Shown here in pieces: positions 4,960 to 12,188 of a stretch of DNA of 13,736 bases; the stretch's first letter is position 1; the number at the start of each line of letters is the position of its first letter. Origin of the DNA: CAYUUP01 sp964447925. Lineage in GTDB: Bacteria > Bacillota > Clostridia > Oscillospirales > Oscillospiraceae. A program made the position numbers and the translations under genes. The DNA is taken from the NCBI GenBank assembly GCA_964447925.1, contig CAYUUP010000037.1, positions 1-13,736 of the forward strand, read 5' to 3'. The notes under the pieces were generated by a model. It did no database searches and was not told where the DNA came from. It was given only the letters and a program-made list of their open reading frames with translations.

Positions 4960-6698
4960 TCGGAGAGGGATCCTGCGGCATCGCGGCGGGAGCCGGTAAG
5001 GTACATACCGCCATCACTGCCCTGATGGGCCAGGACGAACCCTTTGAGCTGGGCAGCACCGGCTGCATCGGTATGTGTTTTTTGGAACCCATCGTAGATC
5101 TCTATGACGGAGACACACTGCTGCGCCGCCTGGTGCATGTGTCTCCGGAGGACGCAGAGGATATCCTGACCGCCGCTCGGACAGGCGATCTCACCGGCGT
5201 GGATCGCATCACCATTACTCCGGATGACGCCAGTTTCCTGGATCAGCAGACCCGCATCGTCCTGCGGCACTGCGGGCTTATCAATCCAAAATCCCTGCTG
5301 GACTACCGCCGGACTGACGGCTATCAGGCCCTGACTAAGGTGCTGACCTCTATGACCCCGGAGGACGTCATTGAGGAGATCAAAATCTCCGGTCTTGCAG
5401 GCCGGGGCGGTGCAGGCTTCCCTACCTGGTTCAAGTGGAATGCCGCACGGCAGAGCCAGGGTGAGCGGAAATATCTCATCTGCAACGCCGATGAGGGCGA
5501 CCCGGGAGCCTTCATGGACCGGGCAGTCATTGAGTCCGACCCTCACAGTCTCATCGAGGGCATGCTAATCGGCGCCTATGCCATCGGCGCCTGCGAAATG
5601 ATTGTCTATGTCCGGGCGGAGTATCCCCTGGCCATCACCCACCTGGAGGAGGCCATCCGCCAGGCGCGGGCAGCCAACCTGCTGGGCAAGGACATTCTGG
5701 GTAGCGGCTTCTCCTGTGATATGCGCATCAAGGCGGGCGCCGGCGCCTTTGTCTGCGGCGAGGAGACTGCCCTCATTGAGTCCCTGGAGGGCAAGCGGGG
5801 TATGCCCCGGCTGAAGCCGCCCTTCCCGGCCCAGAAGGGCTATCTGGACGAACCCAGCAATATCAACAACGTGGAGACTTTCGCCAACGTAGCCTGGATT
5901 ATCAATCACGGCGGCGCGGCCTTTGCGTCCATCGGCACTGAGAACAGCAAGGGTACCAAGGTCTTTGCACTCACCGGTAAGATCCGCAAGGGTGGACTGG
6001 TGGAAATCCCTATGGGCAAGACCCTGCGGGACGTGATTTTCGGCATTGGCGGAGGCATCCGGGGGGGCAAACAGTTCAAGGCAGTGCAGATGGGCGGTCC
6101 CTCCGGCGGCTGTATCCCCGCCTCCCTGCTGGATACTGTCATTGACTACAAGGCCCTCTCCGCCACAGGAGCTATCATGGGTTCCGGCGGCATGGTGGTC
6201 ATGGACGAGAGTACCTGCATGGTGGGTATGGCCAAGTTCTTCCTGGATTTCACCGCCCAGGAATCCTGCGGCAAGTGCGTCCACTGCCGCATCGGCACCA
6301 AGCGGCTGCAGGAGATCCTCACCCGACTGGTGGAGGGCAAGGGCCAGGAGGGGGACGTGGAGCTTCTGGAGGAACTGTGCATTGCCGTTAAAGACGGTGC
6401 GCTGTGCGGCCTGGGTCAAACGGCCCCCAACCCCGTGCTGACCACTATCCGCTATTTCCGGGACGAGTATGACGCCCACATCCGGGAGAAGAAGTGTCCT
6501 GCCGGGGAGTGTCCCTCTCTGCGGCGCTACCGGGTGGATCCGGAGAAATGCCGCGGCTGCACCCTGTGCGCCCGGAACTGCCCGGCGGGGGCCATCACCG
6601 GCGTCCGGAAGGAGGCCCATCACATTGATCCCGACCTGTGCATCCGCTGCGACCAATGCCGCAAGGCCTGCCGCTTCGATGCCATCGTGGTGGAATAA
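4947..6698 (+). CDS. NuoF-like FMN/NAD(H) subunit with extra ferredoxin domains
   Basis: A 583-residue flavoprotein of the NuoF/HydB/HndC family. The N-terminal ~100 residues are a thioredoxin-like domain with three cysteines visible (C10, C40, C44). The FMN/NADH core follows: GRGGAGFPTWFKW (152-164), NADEGDPGAFMDR, CGEETALIESLEGKRG and the NINNVET segment. The N3-type [4Fe-4S] site is C441-x2-C444-x2-C447 with C487. The C-terminus adds a two-cluster ferredoxin: C535, C538, C541, C545 and C565, C568, C571, C575. In HydB-type and StnB subunits this FMN is the proposed bifurcating site, taking electrons from NAD(P)H and splitting them. The start at 4947 follows AAAAGGAGG by seven bases. Oddity: W161 stands where most relatives have glycine in the FPTG motif. 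Confidence 0.93.
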   Translation: MRVVIGEGSCGIAAGAGKVHTAITALMGQDEPFELGSTGCIGMCFLEPIVDLYDGDTLLRRLVHVSPEDAEDILTAARTGDLTGVDRITITPDDASFLDQQTRIVLRHCGLINPKSLLDYRRTDGYQALTKVLTSMTPEDVIEEIKISGLAGRGGAGFPTWFKWNAARQSQGERKYLICNADEGDPGAFMDRAVIESDPHSLIEGMLIGAYAIGACEMIVYVRAEYPLAITHLEEAIRQARAANLLGKDILGSGFSCDMRIKAGAGAFVCGEETALIESLEGKRGMPRLKPPFPAQKGYLDEPSNINNVETFANVAWIINHGGAAFASIGTENSKGTKVFALTGKIRKGGLVEIPMGKTLRDVIFGIGGGIRGGKQFKAVQMGGPSGGCIPASLLDTVIDYKALSATGAIMGSGGMVVMDESTCMVGMAKFFLDFTAQESCGKCVHCRIGTKRLQEILTRLVEGKGQEGDVELLEELCIAVKDGALCGLGQTAPNPVLTTIRYFRDEYDAHIREKKCPAGECPSLRRYRVDPEKCRGCTLCARNCPAGAITGVRKEAHHIDPDLCIRCDQCRKACRFDAIVVE

Positions 6699-6713
6699 AG
6701 GAGGTATACTGGC

Positions 6714-8744
6714 ATGGAGACCATCAAGCTGACCATTGACGGGCGGGAGGTCACCGGGAAGGCTGGCGATACCATCCTGAACATCGCCGCCCAGAATGGT
6801 ATTGAGATTCCTAACCTGTGCTATCATAAGGATTTGAAGATTTATGGCGCCTGTGGCCTGTGCGTGGTGGAGGCAGAGAACTCCCCTAAGCTGCTGCGGG
6901 CCTGCGCCACAGTTGCCACCGACGGCATGGTGGTAAACACCAACGGCCCCCGGGCTGCCCAGGCCCGGAAGATTGCCCTGGAGCTGCTGATGAGCGATCA
7001 TGAGGGTGACTGCGCCGGGCCGTGCCATCTCCACTGCCCGGCCCGCACCGATGTCCAGGCATATATCAAGCAGATCGCCCTGGGTAACGATCACGAGGCC
7101 GTGCGACTCATCAAGGAGAAGATTCCCATCCCAGCCTCCATTGGCCGGGTCTGTCCCCATCCCTGCGAGAACAGCTGCCGCCGGGGCCTAGTGGAGGAGC
7201 CTCTGTCTATTGCCTATCTGAAAGCGTTCACTGCTGACCGTGATTTGGCGTCTGAGAACCCCTATCGGGCGGAAATTGCCCCCGACACCGGCAAAAAGGT
7301 GGTCGTGGTGGGTGGCGGCCCTGCCGGGCTTTCCGCAGCCTATTACCTCCGGCTGGCAGGCCACCAGGTGGTGGTGCTGGACGCCATGCCTGAGATGGGC
7401 GGTATGCTGCGCTACGGCATCCCAGAGTACCGTCTGCCCAAAGCGGTGCTGGCCCGTGAGGTGGATGACATCCGCTCCTATGGCGTGGAACTGCGGAACG
7501 GCGTCAAACTGGGCCGGGACGTGACTCTGGAGCAGCTGCGGGCGGACTATGACGCCGTCCTGCTGGCGGTAGGCGCCTGGAAGAGTACCGGTGTGGGCTG
7601 CCCCGGCGAGGAGCTGGACGGTGTGCTGGGCGGCATTGACTTCCTGGAGGCTGTCAATCAGGGCAACGCGCCGGACATCGGCAGGAGGGTGGCCGTGGTA
7701 GGCGGCGGCAACACCGCAATGGATGCCTGCCGTACCGCCGTCCGCTGCGGGGCGGAGGAGGTCTATGTCATCTACCGCCGCACCCGGGCCGAAGCCCCGG
7801 CAGAGGACTTGGAGATTGAAGAGGCCATTGAGGAGGGCGTGACCTTCAAATTCCTCACCAATCCTGCTGAGATCTTGGGAGAGAATGGCAAAGTCCGCGC
7901 AGTAAAACTCCAAATCATGGAATTGGGAGAGCCGGACATCTCTGGCCGCCGCCGTCCCATCCCTGTAGAGGGTGCTTTTGAGACGCTGGAGGTGGATACC
8001 GTCATCTCCGCTATTGGCCAGAAGTGTGACACCGTGGGACTGGAGGGCGTGACCCTTACCAGGAAGGACACAATCGTGGCCGATGAGGGCAGTCTTGCCA
8101 CCAATCTGGAGGGTGTCTATGCCGCCGGCGATGCCACCAACAAGGGCGCGTCCATTGCTATCGAGGCTATTGCCGAAGGTGACCGGGCGGCGCTGGCCAT
8201 CAACGCCTATCTCATCGGCCTGGAAGTGGACTTCAAAGAGCCATACTACTCCAAGCGGGATGTGACGGCAGAGATGCTGGCTGACCGGGAAAAGGAAGAT
8301 CGGGCGGTGATGCCTGTGCTGCCGCCGGAGGTCCGCCGGGGAAATTTTGACGCTGTGATTCTGGGCTTCTCTGAGGATGAGGCACGCCGGGAGGCTGCCC
8401 GCTGTCTGGAGTGTGGCTGTCACGACTATGAGGACTGCAAGCTGATCCGCTATGCCAGACAGTCTCCCATCCAGCCGGAACGGCTGGCCGGCAAGAAGCA
8501 CGAGTGCTATAAGGAACAGCGGTTAGTTAGCATTCAGCGGGATCAAGGCAAGTGTATCCTGTGCAACCTGTGTGTCCGCACCTGTCAAGAGACTGTGGGT
8601 GTAGGCCTGCTGGGTCTGGTAGGCCGAGGATTCCAGACGGTTATTCGTCCTGAGTTCCAGGATAGTGCCGCCATTCAGAACTGTGCCAACTGCCACAAGT
8701 GCGCAGATCTGTGTCCCACCGGTGCATTGCAAATCCTGGATTGA
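6714..8744 (+). CDS. Large fusion subunit: [2Fe-2S] + GltD/NfnB-type FAD-NAD(P) oxidoreductase + ferredoxin (StnA-like)
   Basis: A 676-residue cytoplasmic iron-sulfur flavoprotein. Residues 1-75 are a NuoG-type [2Fe-2S] domain (C36, C47, C50, C64). Next come H96, C100, C104, C108 and CPHPCENSC (C147, C151, C155), the cluster region of GltD-like proteins. The FAD site GGGPAG starts at 200, the NAD(P) site GGGNTA at 330 followed by VYVIYRRTR, which favours NADPH, and a second FAD motif lies in GVYAAGDATNKG. The C-terminus has two [4Fe-4S] sites (C614, C617, C620, C624; C657, C660, C663, C667). The NfnB-like core suggests NADPH oxidation or NADP reduction. The start has AAGGAGG nine bases before it, overlapping the stop of the previous gene. 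A terminator follows, so the complex is three genes, matching Stn rather than a hydrogenase. Confidence 0.9.
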   Translation: METIKLTIDGREVTGKAGDTILNIAAQNGIEIPNLCYHKDLKIYGACGLCVVEAENSPKLLRACATVATDGMVVNTNGPRAAQARKIALELLMSDHEGDCAGPCHLHCPARTDVQAYIKQIALGNDHEAVRLIKEKIPIPASIGRVCPHPCENSCRRGLVEEPLSIAYLKAFTADRDLASENPYRAEIAPDTGKKVVVVGGGPAGLSAAYYLRLAGHQVVVLDAMPEMGGMLRYGIPEYRLPKAVLAREVDDIRSYGVELRNGVKLGRDVTLEQLRADYDAVLLAVGAWKSTGVGCPGEELDGVLGGIDFLEAVNQGNAPDIGRRVAVVGGGNTAMDACRTAVRCGAEEVYVIYRRTRAEAPAEDLEIEEAIEEGVTFKFLTNPAEILGENGKVRAVKLQIMELGEPDISGRRRPIPVEGAFETLEVDTVISAIGQKCDTVGLEGVTLTRKDTIVADEGSLATNLEGVYAAGDATNKGASIAIEAIAEGDRAALAINAYLIGLEVDFKEPYYSKRDVTAEMLADREKEDRAVMPVLPPEVRRGNFDAVILGFSEDEARREAARCLECGCHDYEDCKLIRYARQSPIQPERLAGKKHECYKEQRLVSIQRDQGKCILCNLCVRTCQETVGVGLLGLVGRGFQTVIRPEFQDSAAIQNCANCHKCADLCPTGALQILD

Positions 8745-8776
8745 GCATCTGCCGGGAAGAAAAGTCATGTAAATAT

Positions 8777-8806
8777 GGGGCTGGTTCGTTTGGGCCAGCC
8801 CCTTTT
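8777..8806 (+). terminator. Intrinsic terminator of the flavoprotein operon
   Basis: Stem GGGGCTGG (8777-8784) and CCAGCCCC (8795-8802) with a 10-base loop, followed by TTTTGTTC. It begins 33 bases after the stop of the third gene and marks the operon end. Confidence 0.88.
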
Positions 8807-8953
8807 GTTCTCCATTGCTTTGAAAAGCACCCAGGAGAATCTTCTCTTCCCATATCCTCAGCCAGATGTGGAATTGGCAAATTAAATAGGACATTTTTCT
8901 GTGAATACCGTCATGAATTTACATATTGGATACAATTTTGTAATGATTTTATC

Positions 8954-8982
8954 TTGATAATCAGGTCGAAATGGAGTATAGT
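8954..8982 (+). promoter_or_regulatory. Promoter of the sugar transferase gene
   Basis: TTGATA (8954-8959), a 17-base spacer, TATAGT (8977-8982). Transcription would start near 8989, so the in-frame GTG at 8997 is too close to be the start codon. The 8807-8953 stretch upstream is AT-rich and holds no gene that I can see. Confidence 0.65.
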
Positions 8983-9068
8983 ATTGTCACATCGCTGTGG
9001 CCATGTCGGCAGCCTTTCCCCCCGGGGCAGGTGAGTCCGCAGGCATTCGGCAAAAGCAGAGAGAGGTG

Positions 9069-9773
9069 ATGTTGCACATGGCGTCTACGGGATACCAGCG
9101 GTTTTCCCAGCAAGAGGTCGATGCAATACGAGCGGATATTTTGGAACGGCAGGGCAAACCCGGCTATCGGGCTTACAGGGTTGCCAAACGGATATTTGAT
9201 ATTCTGTTTTCCGGCCTTGCCCTCCTTATTTTATGGCCGTTTTTCCTGATCCTTGCCCTTGTGATCTATGTGGATGATCCCCACGCCTCCCCCTTCTTCC
9301 TGCAAAAGCGGGTAGGCAAGGACGGCAAGACGTTCACCATGCACAAATTCCGCACCATGTATAAGGACGCGGAGGATCGCTTGGACGAGCTTATGAAGCA
9401 CAATGAGATGAGCGGCCCGGCCTTTAAGATGAAAAACGATCCCCGGATTTTACCGGTGGGACGGGTTCTTCGGAGAACCAGCATTGACGAACTGCCCCAG
9501 CTCATTGACGTCCTTCTGGGAAAAATGAGCCTGGTAGGGCCGCGTCCCCCGTTGCCCCGGGAGGTAAAGCAGTACGGCAGCTATGAGCGACTGCGTTTTC
9601 TGATTAAGCCGGGCTTGACCTGCATCTGGCAGACCCAGGCCAAGCGCAATTCCATTCCCTTCCAGCAATGGATCGGCTTTGACATAGAGTACATCCAGAC
9701 ACAGAATCTCTGTCTCGACCTAAAGCTGATCCTCAAGACCGTTGGGGTCATGGTGAATGGGGAAGGAGAGTGA
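9069..9773 (+). CDS. Phosphoglycosyl transferase (bacterial sugar transferase family)
   Basis: A 234-residue monotopic membrane enzyme of the short WcaJ/CpsE/EpsL-type family, which moves a sugar-phosphate from a nucleotide sugar to undecaprenyl phosphate and so begins a surface polysaccharide repeat unit. One hydrophobic re-entrant helix (RIFDILFSGLALLILWPFF) is followed by KFRTM (93-97), the catalytic Asp-Glu pair in SIDELPQ (D140, E141), LVGPRP (155-160) and KPGLTC, where relatives usually read KPGLTG. The sugar cannot be told. The start is uncertain: ATG 9069 is used here, but TTG 9072 and ATG 9078 are also in frame after AGAGAGG (9058-9064). It has its own promoter and faces a convergent acyltransferase gene. 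Confidence 0.92.
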   Translation: MLHMASTGYQRFSQQEVDAIRADILERQGKPGYRAYRVAKRIFDILFSGLALLILWPFFLILALVIYVDDPHASPFFLQKRVGKDGKTFTMHKFRTMYKDAEDRLDELMKHNEMSGPAFKMKNDPRILPVGRVLRRTSIDELPQLIDVLLGKMSLVGPRPPLPREVKQYGSYERLRFLIKPGLTCIWQTQAKRNSIPFQQWIGFDIEYIQTQNLCLDLKLILKTVGVMVNGEGE

Positions 9774-9805
9774 CCGGCTTAAAAGGGGTACTGGCCGGAA
9801 CAAGG

Positions 9806-9885
9806 AGCCGGCAAAAAACACAGTCCGCTGCTCAGATTGTCAGCAGCGGGCCGGCTGCCACAGGGAATACAGTACCCTCTGTGGC
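9806..9885. terminator. Hairpin cluster between convergent sugar transferase and acyltransferase genes
   Basis: Two adjacent structures. The first has an outer stem AGCCGGC (9806-9812)/GCCGGCT (9850-9856) and an inner stem CCGCTGCT (9825-9832)/AGCAGCGG (9842-9849). The second is GCCACAG (9857-9863)/CTGTGGC (9879-9885) with extra GGG/CCC pairs. There are no good T-tracts on the + side, so efficient intrinsic termination is uncertain. The place between convergent gene ends fits a transcript-end role. Confidence 0.5.
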
Positions 9886-9898
9886 TTGAACAGGATCG

Positions 9899-10936
9899 TC
9901 ATGAGGAATGTCTTTGTTGCTTTTTATCGCGGGGGTGCCGTTCCAGCTGGAGCAGCTCCTTCGTGGGGTGGGAGAAGAGAGCGCTTGACAGGATGATCGT
10001 CAGCAGTGCAGCTGAAAGCAGGTAGGCAGCTTTTCCGGCTGCTCCTCCCAATATGTCACGGAGCAGCACAGACCAGTTGAACCATGTGAGTATGTATAGG
10101 ATGACTCTGTGCCAGAAATATATCTGCAGTGTACAGCTGCCAATCCGGGTGAGTCCCTTTATCCTGATGTTGGGTACTACGCAAATAACTGCGAAACCGA
10201 TCAGAAGCGCTAAAAGGATGACTAAGACCCTGTCTTGGATACCCGCGTTGGGCAGCTTTTCCGCAGCGGACGCAAAGGAATTCCTTCCGGTAAACAGGCG
10301 TCGATAGCGATAGATCCAGTCCGTCTGAAGCCAGCAGAACAGGATATAAGCGAAAAGGACAACGGCAGCTGCGATTTTCACTGCGATATGCTTTGAAAAG
10401 GCCAAAATCCGCTCCGGTTTCATATAGTATCCCATCAGGAAGAAGGGAAGATAGACCACAATCCGGGACAGTGTCAGGTAGTCACCGATGGAGCTGTCAT
10501 AACCCACAAAACAGCTGAGCAAAATCGCAATTGGCAGAATAATGGATGGCTTATAGCCCCGGATCAGATAGATAATCAGCTCATATGCGGCTAGCGCCAA
10601 CAGGTACCAGGGGATTCCGTCCTCAGACAGCAGATGAAAAGCCCCGCTGCCTGTCAGTACAAGCCTGACAGCGGCAAGCAAAAGTTTGAGACAGAGGGCG
10701 ATGAGCAGAAAGGACACAAAGCGACCGCGCTGAAGGGGATCTCCCGGCTGATACTCCCGGTGCAGCAGGCCTGATATGAAAATAAAAAGCGGCATATGGA
10801 AGGTGTATATAAAAATAAACAGAGCCTGCATACTGTGAGACTCGCCGGAAAACAGCTCGGCAAAATGTCCAAGCACCACCAACAGAATCAGCACGGCCTT
10901 CAAATTATCAAATAAGTATATCCGCTCTCTCTGCAT
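9899..10936 (-). CDS. Membrane acyltransferase (acyltransferase 3 / OafA-NolL type)
   Basis: A 345-residue protein with about ten membrane helices. The first helix reads LFDNLKAVLILLVVLGHF with the conserved histidine at residue 24, followed by FHMPLFIFISGLLHR, both typical of acyltransferase family 3 (fucose 4-O-acetylase group). Such enzymes transfer acetyl or similar groups to sugars of exopolysaccharides at the membrane. The start at 10936 (MQRERIYLFDN) follows GGAGAGG by about 12 bases; an in-frame TTG at 10957 would add seven residues and overlaps that site. It is transcribed from its own promoter (11040-11068), divergent from the glycosyltransferase operon. The acceptor sugar is not readable from sequence. 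Confidence 0.88.
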   Translation of the reverse strand: MQRERIYLFDNLKAVLILLVVLGHFAELFSGESHSMQALFIFIYTFHMPLFIFISGLLHREYQPGDPLQRGRFVSFLLIALCLKLLLAAVRLVLTGSGAFHLLSEDGIPWYLLALAAYELIIYLIRGYKPSIILPIAILLSCFVGYDSSIGDYLTLSRIVVYLPFFLMGYYMKPERILAFSKHIAVKIAAAVVLFAYILFCWLQTDWIYRYRRLFTGRNSFASAAEKLPNAGIQDRVLVILLALLIGFAVICVVPNIRIKGLTRIGSCTLQIYFWHRVILYILTWFNWSVLLRDILGGAAGKAAYLLSAALLTIILSSALFSHPTKELLQLERHPRDKKQQRHSS

Positions 10937-11039
10937 ATAGGATGCATCCCTCTCCAAATAAAACTGGCAGCACAGCCTTCAATCTGCTCTCGGCATCCAT
11001 CGGCCAGGCCATTTCTTAAGGTTTCCCGAAATATCCTAT

Positions 11040-11068
11040 ATTATATCTGTAGCAAGCTGAAAATGCAA
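11040..11068 (-). promoter_or_regulatory. Promoter of the acyltransferase gene
   Basis: On the minus strand TTGCAT (plus 11063-11068), a 17-base spacer, TATAAT (plus 11040-11045). Transcription would start near 11033, about 97 bases before the start codon. Confidence 0.75.
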
Positions 11069-11117
11069 CCGTTTTTTATGATTTCCTATTCCAAGCATCC
11101 AACGAGGTAAACTTTTC

Positions 11118-11146
11118 TTGACGCTCCCCCTGATTTGGGGTATAAT
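11118..11146 (+). promoter_or_regulatory. Promoter of the polysaccharide export operon
   Basis: TTGACG (11118-11123), 17-base spacer, TATAAT (11141-11146). The spacer carries an inverted repeat CCCC-TGATTT-GGGG touching the -10 box. Transcription would begin near 11153, leaving a leader of roughly 220 bases. Confidence 0.75.
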
Positions 11147-11152
11147 GTCAGT

Positions 11153-11326
11153 CGTATCTGTAACTCCTGGTACCTGCGCCATATTGCATTTCAATTTTGC
11201 GATTGACGTGATGATTTCTGCTTGCTGAAAGAGTCTTGAAAGAAAGCAAGCTGACCCGTTTTTCCTGTAAATACAGTCTCTTGGTGTCAGGACGAACTTG
11301 ATATTACGCTTGTAAAGGGTTTCGTT
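11153..11326 (+). other. Long untranslated leader of the export operon
   Basis: About 170 bases with no gene before the leader peptide. One hairpin is clear: GCTTGCT (11220-11226)/AGCAAGC (11245-11251) with an A-rich loop. No T-tract follows it directly. Long leaders are common on polysaccharide operons that use processive antitermination, but no known antiterminator site was recognised here. Confidence 0.35.
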
Positions 11327-11371
11327 ATGATGATTTTAAGCAAGTCAACAGCATCTTGGGATGGCGGATGA
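11327..11371 (+). CDS. Candidate 14-residue leader peptide coupled to the glycosyltransferase
   Basis: ATG at 11327 is preceded at seven bases by AAAGGG (11314-11319), a better ribosome binding site than the glycosyltransferase itself has. The frame reads MMILSKSTASWDGG and stops at TGA 11369-11371, one base before the ATG at 11373 (TGATATG). That arrangement fits stop-start translational coupling. It is too short to judge by coding bias, so it rests only on position and the ribosome binding site. Confidence 0.4.
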   Translation: MMILSKSTASWDGG

Positions 11372-11372
11372 T

Positions 11373-12155
11373 ATGAAAATCCAGATTGCCGTGGCAACAC
11401 ATAAGGCGTGCCAAATGCCGGAGGGTGATATCTACCTTCCACTGCAGGTAGGTGCTGGTTGCAAGCTGTCTGCGGACTTTGCCCGGGACAATACCGGTGA
11501 CCATATCTCTGAAAAGAATTCCCTTTACTGTGAACTGACGGGACTGTATTGGCTCTGGAAGAACGTGGACGCAGACTATTATGGCCTGGTGCATTACCGG
11601 CGCCTGTTTGCCAATCCCGGTGTCCGGGTGAACAGGAAGGTACCGTTTTCCTCGGTCTTGGACAGGCCCCATCTGGAGCAGCTCCTCAGCCGCACCGATC
11701 TTGTGCTGCCAAAGAAGCGCAATTATTTCATTGAGAGCATCTATTCTCACTATGCTCACACCCATTATCCCTCACATCTGGACGCGACCCGGGACATCCT
11801 GGTGCGCCTGTGTCCGGCGTATGTACCTGCCTTTGACGCCCTGATGCGGGGAAGGAAGGCACATATGTTCAATATGATGATTATGAGCCGGGAGAAGCTG
11901 GACAGCTACTGCACCTGGCTGTTTCCCATCCTGACAGAGCTGGAAGAACACTTTTCCGAGGAGGAATATGACCCCTTCCAGGCCCGCTATATTGGTCGGA
12001 TCGGGGAGCTTCTGCTAAACGTGTGGGTGAATGCCAACGGGTATTCCTACCGAACCCTGCCGGTGGTAATGATCGGGAGGGTCAACTGGCCGCAGAAGAT
12101 CCAGGCGTTTCTGGAAGCAAAATTCCGGGGTAAGCGCTACAGCGGCAGCTTTTAA
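11373..12155 (+). CDS. DUF4422 family glycosyltransferase
   Basis: A 260-residue protein beginning MKIQIAVATHKA, the usual opening of DUF4422 proteins of capsule and exopolysaccharide clusters. Family blocks are ISEKNSLYCELTGLYWLWKN, DYYGLVHYRRLF, then HMFNMMIMSREKLDSYC and WLFPILTELEE. Members are cytoplasmic glycosyltransferases; the donor and acceptor here are unknown. The start at 11373 is preferred over the in-frame ATG at 11361 because it fits the family N-terminus and lies one base after the stop of a short upstream frame with a good ribosome binding site. It is first in an operon with the export permease, 33 bases downstream. Product family is fairly sure; exact specificity is not. 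Confidence 0.88.
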   Translation: MKIQIAVATHKACQMPEGDIYLPLQVGAGCKLSADFARDNTGDHISEKNSLYCELTGLYWLWKNVDADYYGLVHYRRLFANPGVRVNRKVPFSSVLDRPHLEQLLSRTDLVLPKKRNYFIESIYSHYAHTHYPSHLDATRDILVRLCPAYVPAFDALMRGRKAHMFNMMIMSREKLDSYCTWLFPILTELEEHFSEEEYDPFQARYIGRIGELLLNVWVNANGYSYRTLPVVMIGRVNWPQKIQAFLEAKFRGKRYSGSF

Positions 12156-12188
12156 AAGAAAACCATTGACAGGAATGATACTAAAGCC

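Noticed and set aside
4309..5546. Minus-strand frames opposite the NuoE-like gene and the NuoF-like N-terminus
   Set aside because: Shadows of the plus-strand genes, whose cysteine motifs and ribosome binding sites are unambiguous.
5565..7160. Long minus-strand open frame (531 codons) opposite the NuoF-like and fusion genes
   Set aside because: It is antisense to well-identified genes of high GC and strong codon bias, has low-complexity composition, and spans two real genes.
7188..8501. Minus-strand open frame of 437 codons opposite the fusion subunit
   Set aside because: Antisense shadow of a clear iron-sulfur flavoprotein; no recognisable domain or ribosome binding site.
4453..8744. [FeFe]-hydrogenase operon
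   Set aside because: The electron-transfer subunits resemble HydB and HydC, but no H-cluster motifs or catalytic subunit occur and the operon ends in a terminator.
8997..9068. GTG at 8997 as start of the sugar transferase
   Set aside because: It would lie about eight bases after the predicted transcription start and has no ribosome binding site; later starts follow AGAGAGG.
9757..9996. 79-codon plus-strand frame after the sugar transferase
   Set aside because: It overlaps the end of one gene, the hairpin cluster and the opposite acyltransferase, and has no domain.
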